The notes beneath the pieces were generated by a model. It did no database searches. It was given only the letters and a program-made list of their open reading frames with translations, and was not told where the DNA came from. Below are positions 7,720-15,661 of a DNA stretch of 64,000 bases, in pieces. A program made the position numbers and the translations under genes. Position 1 is the first letter of the stretch; every line of letters starts with the position of its first letter. Source of the stretch: Variovorax sp. J2L1-78 (GTDB taxonomy: Bacteria; Pseudomonadota; Gammaproteobacteria; Burkholderiales; Burkholderiaceae_C); the NCBI RefSeq assembly GCF_030317205.1, contig NZ_JASZYB010000001.1:1116001-1180000 (forward strand). The letters run 5' to 3'.

Positions 7720-8505
7720 ATGAGCGCCATCCTCGAACGAAGCTTCAAAGTTCTGGAGCACCTTGCCGCCGCACCGGAGGGCAAGGCACTGTCCGTGCTC
7801 GCGTCGGAGCTCGACATGCCGCTGAGCGCCACGCACCGGCTCCTGTCGGAACTGGTGCGCTGCGGCTACGTGCGGCAAGACCAGGCCCACGGCAACTACC
7901 TGCTCACCATCAAGCTGGTCTCCCTGGGGCTTGGCTTCCTCAGCGCAAGCGGCATCGTCGATATCGCACAGCCACTGCTCGACCGCCTCGCGGCCGAGTC
8001 CGGCGAACTGGTGCGTCTGGCGGTCGTCGATGGCGATGAACTCACCTTCGTCGCCAAGTCGCAGGGCGCGACGCGAGGCCTGCGGTACGACCCGGACATG
8101 GGCTTGTCGGTGAACCTGTCCTGCAGCGCCGCGGGCCACGCCTGGCTGGCCACCATGAGCGACGAACGCGCGCTCGAACTCGTCTCGCGCCAGGGTTTCG
8201 GCAAGCCCGAAGACTTCGGTCCGCGGGCGGTCACGTCGGTGAAGGCGCTTCTGGGCTACCTGAAAGCAACAAGGAACCGCGGCTTCAGCATGATCGTGGA
8301 AGTGTTCGCACCGGCGATGGCCTCGATGGCAGCCCCTATCCGGAACGGCACCGGCGCCGTGGTCGGTGTCGTGACCATCGCCGGCCCGCTCGTGCGCCTG
8401 ACCGAGGCCCGGATGCTGGAAGTCGCGCCGGCCCTGCTCGCCTCCACGGAGCAGCTGACGATGGCCAGCGGAGCATCCGCGCTGCTCAAGAAGCGGGCGG
8501 CCTGA
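7720..8505 (+). CDS. IclR family transcriptional regulator
   Basis: A 261-residue IclR protein: winged HTH over the first 65 residues (LSVLASELDMPLSATHRLLSELVRCGYVRQD) and a C-terminal effector domain with GLRYDPDMGLSVNLSCSAAGHAWL. The start at 7720 gives the standard N-terminus MSAILERSFKVLEHL. It is divergent from the TRAP operon and shares the operator array at 7617-7641, so autoregulation and control of dctP-aroQ-dctQ-dctM are likely. The matching array at 12009 predicts that it also controls the ThuA/quinoprotein genes. Confidence 0.92.
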   Translation: MSAILERSFKVLEHLAAAPEGKALSVLASELDMPLSATHRLLSELVRCGYVRQDQAHGNYLLTIKLVSLGLGFLSASGIVDIAQPLLDRLAAESGELVRLAVVDGDELTFVAKSQGATRGLRYDPDMGLSVNLSCSAAGHAWLATMSDERALELVSRQGFGKPEDFGPRAVTSVKALLGYLKATRNRGFSMIVEVFAPAMASMAAPIRNGTGAVVGVVTIAGPLVRLTEARMLEVAPALLASTEQLTMASGASALLKKRAA

Positions 8506-8539
8506 AGGCCGCTCGTGAGGTACCAGGTACCGTCCCGGC

Positions 8540-10726
8540 TCAATACACGACGATCTTGCCGGTCGGCCGCGGGCTGTGGCAGTCGTTGTAGAAGTACTCC
8601 CCCGGCGTCGTGAAGGTGTAGTTCGCCGAGGCGCCGGGATTGAGCCTGAAGTTGAAGGCGCCTTCGAAGAACTGCGTGGCGCAATGCACGTTGGCGTTGT
8701 CGGCAGGGTTGCGGAAGGTCACCGTCGTGTTGACCGGCACCCGCATGAAGGTCGGTGTCATGGCATTGACCGCGGTCGACTCCACCGCGCCCGGCTGGTT
8801 GGTGGCGGTCTGCACGCGTGCGAGGAACACGGTGTTGGGCGCCGGCAAGGCGGCGCCCTCCACCGCGGACCCGGACACCGGTCGGCGCACCACGGGCGGC
8901 TCGGGCGTCGCCGCAGGCGGCACCGTTCCCCCGATCTTGAAGGCCCACAGGAAGTCACCGCGTGCGGCCGAGTCGCCATAGGGAATGCTGGTGCCGCCGG
9001 CGTAGACGGCGACATATTGCTCGCCGTCGATTTCGTAGCTCACCGGGCTCGCGCTGATGGAGGCGCCGGTCTGGAAGCGCCAGAGCTCGTTGCCGTTGGT
9101 GCCGTCCATGGCCAGCAGGTTGCCGTCGGGCTGCCCGATGAACATCAGCCCGCTGGCCGTGGTCAGGATCCCGTTGCCGTGCGCCAGCGAGTACGGCATG
9201 TACTTCTTCCACTTGACGAGGTTGGTGCTGGGGTCGACCGCCACGATGCCACCGGTCATGTACTCGCCCGGCGGACGCAGGCCATTCGCTGCTTCCGTCA
9301 GCGAGTGCGCCGCCGCGACATAACCGGTGCCGGTGTAGACGAGGCCGGTGGCGGGGCTGAACGACTGGTGGTTCCAGTTCGCGCCACCGCCGTGCCCCGG
9401 TGCCGACAGCGTCGGCACATCCCAATGCGGGTCGTACAGGCAGCCCAGCGCGTAGTTCGGCACCGCGCGGTTCGGGTCGCCGGGAATGGCCGTGCCGAGG
9501 GGCTGGTCGACCACGCAGGTCTCGGTCCAGGCGCCCTGGCGCGGGATCGGCTGGGTGGGCCAGGTGGCCTGCCGTGCATCCTGCTTGACCGCCACCTCGT
9601 CGATGCCCAAGGGCGCGCTGCCATCCTTGCGGTCGAGGATGTAGTACATGCCGGTCTTGCTGCCGTAGATGATGACCTTGCGGTCCTTGCCATCGATCTT
9701 CACATTGGCCAACACCGGCGACATCACGTTGTCCATGTCCCAGATGTCGTGGTGGACGGACTGGAAGTGCCACTTGTATTCGCCGGTCTTCAGGTCCAGC
9801 GCGACAAGCGAATTGGCGAACAGGTTCAGGCCCGGGCGGGTCGAACCGTTCTGCGACGAGCCGCCCCGCGCATTGCCGAAGGTCCAGTACACGAGGTTGA
9901 GCTCGGGGTCCACGGCCGGGTGGATCCACGGCGTCGCGCCGGTGCGGTCCGACTCCGGTGCGCCGCCCCACGTCTCGTAGCCGCGCTCGCCCGGGCGCGG
10001 CACGCCCCAGAAGACGGTGAGCACCTTGCCATCGGTGGCATCGGCCGAGAACGCCGCGCCCCGGTTGCCGTCGTTGGTGCCGATGTAGAGGCGCCTGTCG
10101 TGGTAGACCAGCGCGACCTTCTGCACGGCGCCCACGAACTGCGGATCCGCGCTGGTCGGGTACTCCTTGATCCAGGCCACCTCGCCGGTGTCCTTTTTCA
10201 AGGCCACCAGGCGGTTGCCGTTGGCCACCGTGTAGACCAGACCGAGGTCCTTCGCGACCGCGACGCCGCGCCGCGTGATCACGCCGTAAGGCGTCGTCCA
10301 CTTCCACTTGGTCGCGCCCGTCTTGCCGTCCACCGCGATCACATTGCCCAGCGCCGATTCGATGTAGATGACGCCATCGACCACCACCGTGGTGCTCTGG
10401 TTGGTGCCGGTGTTGATGCCGCCTTCGATGCGGTTCAGCCAGGCGCCGCCGAGTTGCGCGACCTGTGCCTTGTCGATCTTCTTCAGGCTCGAATAGTTCT
10501 GGTTGCCCAGGTTGCCGCCGACCTTCGGGAAGTCCTTGTCGCCCGGCGTGCAGCAATCCTTGAGATCCGCTGCAGACGCGGCGGGCGGCGGCACGCCACC
10601 GTTCCCGTTGCCCGCGCCCGGTGTGGGCTCTGGACTGTCATCGCCGCCCCCGCAGGCATTGAGGAGCAGCGGCGAGGCGATCACGCCGCAGGAGAGCAGA
10701 AGCGCTGCCAATGATTTGCGTTGCAT
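8540..10726 (-). CDS. PQQ-type beta-propeller lipoprotein with C-terminal cupredoxin-like domain
   Basis: A 728-residue exported lipoprotein (lipobox LLNAC, Cys25, then GGGDD). Residues of about 50-600 form a quinoprotein propeller with repeated strands such as NVIAVDGKTGATKWKW, NRLVALKKDTGEVAW and NLLAMDGTNGNELWRF, as in PQQ-dependent alcohol dehydrogenases. A Pro/Val linker leads to residues 633-728, a cupredoxin-like fold ending in GEYFYNDCHSPRPTGKIVVY. His681, Cys716 and His717 could bind copper, but the usual Cys-x-x-His-x-x-Met spacing and the axial Met are missing. The probable role is periplasmic substrate oxidation with electron transfer to the fused domain. It follows the ThuA-like gene by 106 bp on the same strand. 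Confidence 0.82.
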   Translation of the reverse strand: MQRKSLAALLLSCGVIASPLLLNACGGGDDSPEPTPGAGNGNGGVPPPAASAADLKDCCTPGDKDFPKVGGNLGNQNYSSLKKIDKAQVAQLGGAWLNRIEGGINTGTNQSTTVVVDGVIYIESALGNVIAVDGKTGATKWKWTTPYGVITRRGVAVAKDLGLVYTVANGNRLVALKKDTGEVAWIKEYPTSADPQFVGAVQKVALVYHDRRLYIGTNDGNRGAAFSADATDGKVLTVFWGVPRPGERGYETWGGAPESDRTGATPWIHPAVDPELNLVYWTFGNARGGSSQNGSTRPGLNLFANSLVALDLKTGEYKWHFQSVHHDIWDMDNVMSPVLANVKIDGKDRKVIIYGSKTGMYYILDRKDGSAPLGIDEVAVKQDARQATWPTQPIPRQGAWTETCVVDQPLGTAIPGDPNRAVPNYALGCLYDPHWDVPTLSAPGHGGGANWNHQSFSPATGLVYTGTGYVAAAHSLTEAANGLRPPGEYMTGGIVAVDPSTNLVKWKKYMPYSLAHGNGILTTASGLMFIGQPDGNLLAMDGTNGNELWRFQTGASISASPVSYEIDGEQYVAVYAGGTSIPYGDSAARGDFLWAFKIGGTVPPAATPEPPVVRRPVSGSAVEGAALPAPNTVFLARVQTATNQPGAVESTAVNAMTPTFMRVPVNTTVTFRNPADNANVHCATQFFEGAFNFRLNPGASANYTFTTPGEYFYNDCHSPRPTGKIVVY

Positions 10727-10832
10727 GGTGTGTCTCTCGAAGAAGTGTTGGACTGACATTCGGCCGCTCGGGCCGCGCATCGGCCCGCCGTCGGAACGGC
10801 GGCGCGCAGATGTCGACGGGATGCTTCGCTGG

Positions 10833-11876
10833 CTACTGCGTGCAGAAGGGCGTGAGGCCCATGGCCGACTTCACGCCTTGCACCACCAGCTTCTGGAAAG
10901 CCGCGGCCCCCGGGCCGGTCGAGTTGGCCTCGAACGAATGGGTGTTGTGGCCGAGCGTCGACAGCCAGGCGCGTCCGCCGTCGTAGTACTGGCACCAGGC
11001 GACGGGATGGAAGTCCTTGTGGCCCGGGTGCGGCGCCGCGGTCAAGGGCAGGAGCGTCGCGGTGTCGACCTTCGCCAGGAACTTCACGTTCGTCGGGAAG
11101 GGCTCGAGGTTGTACCACTCGTCCTGGAAGGTGAAGCGCGCCGGCACGCCTGCGGTGGAGGGATCATCCGCGACGATGACGACATCGCCAGCGCGGTTCG
11201 GCGCATGGTTGTAGAAGTTCGCGTTGCCCAGCAGGCCTTCGTAGTACGGCCAGTTGTACTCCGCACCGAATGCGTTGTGCAGGCCGACGAAACCGCCGCC
11301 GCGGCGCATGTAGTTGCGCAGCGCCGTGCGGGCCGCATCGTTGCTGCTTGCAGCGTCCGCGTTCCACAGCGTGTCGCGGTTCGAACTCGCGAAGATGACC
11401 GCCTTGTAGTTGTTGATGCGGCCGGCCAGCACCGTCACGTCCTCGGTCCAGTCCACGGCGATGCCCTCGGCCGTGAGCATGCGCACCAGGCCGGCCTGCA
11501 TGACGTTGTCGGGGTTCATGGTCGGGTTCAGACCGGCGGCCATGGGCGTGCCGAGGTTGGCGTGGCGAGGGCCCGCGGTGCGCGAGTAGACGAGCACGCG
11601 ATCGGGTGTCGTCGCGAACGCCCCCCAGTCGTGGTAGCACTTCGGATCCGTGCCTCGGCACACGTTGTAGTAGGTGTCGAAGCTCGGATCCTTGACGGGC
11701 TCCGCCGGCGGCACGGGTGTCTCCGCCGGCGTGGCCGGGGGTGGTGTGGTCCCCGTCTCCGATGCGGGCGGCGGGGTGCCCGATCCGGAGTCGCCCCCTC
11801 CCCCGCACGCCGCCAAAGCCAAGGTCAGGGCGATCGCTCCCAACACGTTGAACCTGCGCAAACCGGCGTCTTCCAT
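10833..11876 (-). CDS. ThuA-like domain lipoprotein
   Basis: A 347-residue protein with a lipoprotein signal (LALAAC, Cys24) and a Pro/Thr-rich linker, then a ThuA-like domain: DRVLVYSRTAGPRHAN, RRGGGFVGLHNAF, WPYYEGLLG, DEWYNLEPFP and HPVAWCQYYDGGRAWLSTLGH. ThuA-like proteins occur in trehalose and other sugar pathways, often with dehydrogenases; the enzymatic role of exported members is not settled. The start at 11876 has a good ribosome site (GGAG). An IclR-type operator array is 133 bp upstream, and the quinoprotein gene follows on the same strand, so the two probably form one operon. Confidence 0.85.
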   Translation of the reverse strand: MEDAGLRRFNVLGAIALTLALAACGGGGDSGSGTPPPASETGTTPPPATPAETPVPPAEPVKDPSFDTYYNVCRGTDPKCYHDWGAFATTPDRVLVYSRTAGPRHANLGTPMAAGLNPTMNPDNVMQAGLVRMLTAEGIAVDWTEDVTVLAGRINNYKAVIFASSNRDTLWNADAASSNDAARTALRNYMRRGGGFVGLHNAFGAEYNWPYYEGLLGNANFYNHAPNRAGDVVIVADDPSTAGVPARFTFQDEWYNLEPFPTNVKFLAKVDTATLLPLTAAPHPGHKDFHPVAWCQYYDGGRAWLSTLGHNTHSFEANSTGPGAAAFQKLVVQGVKSAMGLTPFCTQ

Positions 11877-12008
11877 GAATGTCTCCTTTCTTGGGTTGAG
11901 CAAAGGCCAACGCGCGACGGCGTGGCCGTACCTGCATGCAGGCATCGTTCGCGACAACCCAATTCCGGCGGCCTGACCTCTACCTGACGAGGCCGATCCT
12001 AAGCATCA

Positions 12009-12032
12009 TGGAAATTGTTTTCATTATGGAAA
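12009..12032. promoter_or_regulatory. Second IclR-type operator array upstream of thuA-like gene
   Basis: TGGAAA (12009-12014), TTTTCA (12018-12023) and TGGAAA (12027-12032): the same half-sites, orientation and 9-nt step as the array at 7617, with one mismatch in the middle half-site. It lies between the stop of the second dctP and the start of the ThuA-like gene, both on the minus strand, so it probably acts on the thuA-like/quinoprotein unit. Confidence 0.7.
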
Positions 12033-12091
12033 TCCCTTCCTATTTTCACGGGAGCGCCACTTTTCAGAGGCGTCCACCCGCCCGGGACCCT

Positions 12092-13099
12092 TCACTTGCG
12101 CAGCTTGGCGAGCTCGGCCTCGAGGTCCTTGAGCGTCGTCTCGCCCACGCTCGCGCTGTACTTCGCGATCACGGGCTTGACCTTCGCCTGCAGCTTGGCC
12201 TGCTCATCCGGTGGCAGCTCGGTCACCTGCATGCCGGCCTTCTTGAGCGCTTCGAGTTGCGCGGCCGCCAGCTCGCGCGACACCGTGCGCTGGTAGCGGC
12301 CGGCCTCGGTCGCCGCGCCCTGGAGGATCTGCCGCTCGGCCGCGCTCATCGCGTCCCACAGCTTCTTGCTCACGATGACCGACTGCGGGTTGTACTGGTG
12401 ATGGGTCAGCGCCAGGTGCTTCTGCACTTCGGCGAACTTGTTGGCGAGGATCACGCTGACCGGGTTCTCCTGCCCGTCGACCGCACGCTGCTCGAGCGCG
12501 GCGTACAGCTCCGGAAAGGCCAGCGGTGTCGGGTTGGCGTCGAGCGCCTTGACCCAGTCGATGTTGATCGGGTTCGGGATCACGCGCAGCTTGAGGCCCG
12601 CGATGTCCTCCACCTTGCGGATGGGACGCCTGCTGTTGGTCAGGTCGCGAAAGCCCAGCTCCCAGTACGCCAGCCCGATGATGCCCCGGTCGGCTAGCTT
12701 GGCGTGCAGGGCCGTCCCGAACGGCCCGTCGACCACGGCATCGACCTCCCGCGCGTTGGCGAACAGGAAGGGAAAGTCGTAGATCGCGAACTCCTTGACC
12801 TGCGCGGCCAGGATGCCCGAGTTGAGCACCGTCATCTCGACCGTGCCGCCCTGCACCGCCGACACCGTCTGCGCGTCGCCGCCCAGCACGCCGCCCGGGA
12901 ACAGGGTCACCTTGATCTTTCCACCCGACTGGGCGGCGACGATCTCGGCGAACTTCTCTGCGCCCGTGACGGCCGGATGGCCCTTGGGGTTCTGCAGGCC
13001 GAGCTTGAGCGTGCGCTCCTTGATGTCCTGGGCCGAGGCGCAGCCAAGGGCGAGGACCGCGACGGCGGCGGTCAAGGTGCGAAGAAGGAAAGGTTTCAT
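12092..13099 (-). CDS. TRAP transporter solute receptor (DctP), second paralogue
   Basis: A 335-residue exported protein with a signal peptide ending near GCASA. It is collinear with the receptor at 6551-7552 and shares blocks such as GLKLRVIPNP (GLKIRVIPNP in the other), RAVDGQENP and a C-terminal ELAKLRK. No DctQ or DctM accompanies it here, so it may feed the permease at 4199-6060 or serve in sensing. The start at 13099 gives the signal peptide; the in-frame ATG at 13129 does not fit as well. I see no TGGAAA array before its start, so its control may differ from the operon downstream. Confidence 0.9.
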   Translation of the reverse strand: MKPFLLRTLTAAVAVLALGCASAQDIKERTLKLGLQNPKGHPAVTGAEKFAEIVAAQSGGKIKVTLFPGGVLGGDAQTVSAVQGGTVEMTVLNSGILAAQVKEFAIYDFPFLFANAREVDAVVDGPFGTALHAKLADRGIIGLAYWELGFRDLTNSRRPIRKVEDIAGLKLRVIPNPINIDWVKALDANPTPLAFPELYAALEQRAVDGQENPVSVILANKFAEVQKHLALTHHQYNPQSVIVSKKLWDAMSAAERQILQGAATEAGRYQRTVSRELAAAQLEALKKAGMQVTELPPDEQAKLQAKVKPVIAKYSASVGETTLKDLEAELAKLRK

Positions 13100-13188
13100 G
13101 GGTGGTGTCTCCTGGAAGCGGACGCCCAATGTACGAACCCGCTTCCCACCCCCTCAGCGGGTTTTCACCCACCCACGGCACCCGGCGC

Positions 13189-13902
13189 CTACGCGCACCA
13201 GATCGCGATCTGCCGGCTCAGGTCGTGCCACACCGCCTGCAGCGCCACGGCCGCAAGCAAGGCGCCCGCGATGCGCGTGCCCCATTCGCGCCGCACGGGG
13301 CCGATGCCGTTGCGCAGGTGCCGCCAGAGCCAGGGCGCCAGCAGCAGCGACACACCGCTGCCCGCTGCGAAGGCGGCCATGACGGCCGCGCCCTCCAGCG
13401 GCCCGTTGCCGAGCGCGGCGAGCATCAGCGCCGAATAGAGCAGCCCGCAGGGCATGCCGACCCAGAGCGCGCCCGTGGCCAGCACGCGCCACGACGACCC
13501 CGCGAGCGGCCTGAGCCCCCGCGCCAGCCACCGGCCCAGTCCATGCGCCCACAGCGGCTGCCGGCCCGACACGGCCAAAACGATCCCCCACACGGCCACG
13601 AAGACATGCAGCAGCAGCCACGCCGGCCGCAGCGCCACGACCTGCTCGCTGGCCAGCGCCAAGCTCTGCACCGCGCTGGCGGCGATGGCGCCGCCGAGCG
13701 CATAGCCGGCCGCGCGACCGGCATGGAAAGCGAGTGCGGCCGGCACGGTCGGCGTGGCCGCGGGCAGCGCCGCCACGCCACCGCCGGGTGGCGGCCGCAC
13801 GATGCGGATCACGCCAGCGCAGGCGGCGCCGCACATGGCGACGCAGTGCGGCCCGCCGGCCAGGCCCATCAGCAACGCGGTTCCGACAAGGGCGGTCTGC
13901 AT
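13189..13902 (-). CDS. DsbD_2/SafE-type membrane protein (cytochrome oxidase-associated)
   Basis: A 237-residue polytopic membrane protein that opens with GGPHCVAMCGAACAG, the Cys-x-x-x-Cys signature of the DsbD-like transmembrane family often annotated as sulfite exporter TauE/SafE. Later helices include VGMPCGLLYSALMLAALGNG, another Cys-bearing membrane motif. Genes of this type commonly neighbour the cbb3 oxidase and hemN cluster in Burkholderiales, where a role in copper or thiol handling for oxidase assembly is suspected. It is about 150 bp downstream of hemN on the same strand. Confidence 0.78.
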   Translation of the reverse strand: MQTALVGTALLMGLAGGPHCVAMCGAACAGVIRIVRPPPGGGVAALPAATPTVPAALAFHAGRAAGYALGGAIAASAVQSLALASEQVVALRPAWLLLHVFVAVWGIVLAVSGRQPLWAHGLGRWLARGLRPLAGSSWRVLATGALWVGMPCGLLYSALMLAALGNGPLEGAAVMAAFAAGSGVSLLLAPWLWRHLRNGIGPVRREWGTRIAGALLAAVALQAVWHDLSRQIAIWCA

Positions 13903-13984
13903 GGAATCTCAGTTTTCCATCGCGCTACCGTGTGGCCAGCGGCGAATCAAGCAGACGCAGGCCCCTGCCAGGGATACCGCGGAA

Positions 13985-14039
13985 CCGGCTTCGCCGGGCC
14001 GCTGGTATCGCCCCCTGAAGGGGGAGGCGCCGCAGGCGC
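13985..14039. repeat. Cluster of three short GC hairpins (REP-like or terminator region after hemN)
   Basis: Three perfect 5-bp hairpins in a row: CCGGC-ttc-GCCGG (13985-13997), CCCCC-tgaa-GGGGG (14011-14024) and GCGCC-gca-GGCGC (14027-14039). They fill the gap between the hemN stop and the downstream membrane gene. No T-run follows on either strand. It could be an interspersed palindromic element or an mRNA 3'-end structure; I found no second copy in the window. Confidence 0.45.
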
Positions 14040-14051
14040 ATCGGGGGTGAT

Positions 14052-15509
14052 TCATATGATTCGTGAAAAGCGGGTGCGGTTGCGGTCGGCCTGCAGGTAG
14101 CGGTCGAACACCATCGCGATGGCGCGCACGAAGAACCAGCCGGTCGGCGTCACCTCGATCTCGTGCTCGCCGAGCGTCACCAGACCCTGGGCGGCCAGCG
14201 GCTCGAGCGCTTCGAGCTCGGCGGCGAAATGCCGGCGGAAATCGATCAGGTGGGCCAGCGCGATCGACTCGAAGTTCACCTGCCCCTGGCACATCAGCGC
14301 CATGATCACCGAGCGCCGCAGCACGTCGTCGCGCGACAGCGCCAGGCCGCGCACCACCGGCAGGCGACCCTGGTCGAGCAGGTCGTAGTACTCCTCCAGC
14401 GTCTTCGCGTTCTGGTTGTAGGTGGCGCCGACGCGGCCGATGGCCGACACGCCCAGCGCCACCAGGTCGCAGTCGGGCTGCGTGCTGTAGCCCTGGAAGT
14501 TGCGGTGCAACCGGCCCTGGCGCTTGGCGATGGCGAGCGCGTCGGTCGGCAGTGCGAAGTGGTCCATGCCGATGTAGACGTAGCCGGCCGCGGTGAGTGC
14601 GGCGATCGAGCGCGACAGCATGTCGACCTTGGTCGCCGCGTCGGGCAGCTCGGCGGCCTCGATGCGGCGCTGCGGCTTGAAGCGCTCCGGCAGGTGGGCA
14701 TAGGCATAGAGTGCGATGCGGTCGGGCCGCAGTTCGCAGATCTGCGCCAGCGTGCGGTCGAAGGACGAGGCGGTCTGCTTCGGCAGGCCGTAGATCAGGT
14801 CGACGTTGACCGACGCGAAGCCCAGGCGCCGCGCCGCCGCCATCAGGTCGAACACCTGCGCCGCAGGCTGGATGCGGTGCACCGCCTTCTGCACGGCGGG
14901 GTCGAAGTCCTGCACGCCGAAGCTCAGGCGGTTGAAGCCCATCGCCGCCAGCTTCTCAAGCCGGCCCTCGTCGATGGTGCGCGGATCGATCTCGATCGAA
15001 TACTCGCCGTCGGGCGCCAGCACGAAGGCGCTGCGCAGGATGTCCATGAGGCGGCCGAGACCGGCGTCGTCCAGGAAGGTCGGCGTACCGCCCCCCAGGT
15101 GCAGCTGACTTACCAGCGCGCCACGCCCGAGTTGCGCCACCTGCAGGTCGACCTCGCGCGCCAGGTAGCGCAGGTAGTCGTCGGCGCGCTCGTGGTGCTT
15201 GGTCACGATCTTGTTGCAGGCGCAGAAGTAGCACAGTGACGCGCAGAACGGCACGTGCACATAGAGCGACAGCGGCAGCGCCCGGGCGCTGGAGCCCGTG
15301 CGGCGCTGGCGCAGCGCCTGCGCGTAGTCGTCGCTGCCGAAGGCCTCGACGAAGCGGTCCGCCGTCGGATATGAGGTATAGCGCGGGCCGGAGACGTCGA
15401 AGCGCTTGAGGGTCGCGGGCGTCATGGCGGGCGCGGCGGGTGCGGCAGACGGGGGAACCAACTGCAGCCGGCTCGGCGCGGCGGATTCGGTAAGGATGGT
15501 GGATGGCAT
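14052..15509 (-). CDS. hemN: Oxygen-independent coproporphyrinogen III oxidase HemN
   Basis: A radical-SAM enzyme of about 485 residues. It carries SGPRYTSYPTADRF near the N-terminus, the cluster motif CASLCYFCACN (Cys-x3-Cys-x2-Cys), GGGTPTFL and the HemN C-terminal region. It oxidatively decarboxylates coproporphyrinogen III to protoporphyrinogen IX without oxygen in the cytoplasm. The start is uncertain: ATG at 15509 is used here, ATG at 15425 would give 457 residues, the same length as E. coli HemN, and ATG at 15548 is also open. The gene is divergent from fnr with an FNR-type box between them. Confidence 0.93.
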   Translation of the reverse strand: MPSTILTESAAPSRLQLVPPSAAPAAPAMTPATLKRFDVSGPRYTSYPTADRFVEAFGSDDYAQALRQRRTGSSARALPLSLYVHVPFCASLCYFCACNKIVTKHHERADDYLRYLAREVDLQVAQLGRGALVSQLHLGGGTPTFLDDAGLGRLMDILRSAFVLAPDGEYSIEIDPRTIDEGRLEKLAAMGFNRLSFGVQDFDPAVQKAVHRIQPAAQVFDLMAAARRLGFASVNVDLIYGLPKQTASSFDRTLAQICELRPDRIALYAYAHLPERFKPQRRIEAAELPDAATKVDMLSRSIAALTAAGYVYIGMDHFALPTDALAIAKRQGRLHRNFQGYSTQPDCDLVALGVSAIGRVGATYNQNAKTLEEYYDLLDQGRLPVVRGLALSRDDVLRRSVIMALMCQGQVNFESIALAHLIDFRRHFAAELEALEPLAAQGLVTLGEHEIEVTPTGWFFVRAIAMVFDRYLQADRNRTRFSRII

Positions 15510-15563
15510 GGTGGTGGGGCGCGGAGGGCTCGTCAACTGTGCCGCCAACGGGGCCCTTCTTCA

Positions 15564-15577
15564 TTGACGCCCGTCAA
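15564..15577. promoter_or_regulatory. FNR/Anr-type box between hemN and fnr
   Basis: TTGAC-gccc-GTCAA is a perfect inverted repeat matching the FNR consensus TTGAT-N4-ATCAA except for the symmetric T-to-C/A-to-G change. It lies 55 bp before the hemN start and 85 bp before the fnr start, so it could serve both. Confidence 0.65.
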
Positions 15578-15661
15578 GCCTGCGCACCCGCCGCTCGCGA
15601 ACAATTCCCTCAAACCACCGACGTGCCAGCACCGCCCTCCTCGCCTGCCGGCCCGCAGCCC

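Noticed and set aside
8576..10714. Plus-strand frame of 712 codons opposite the quinoprotein gene
   Set aside because: Arg/His/Val-rich composition without domains; it is the antisense shadow of a gene with a clear signal peptide and propeller repeats.
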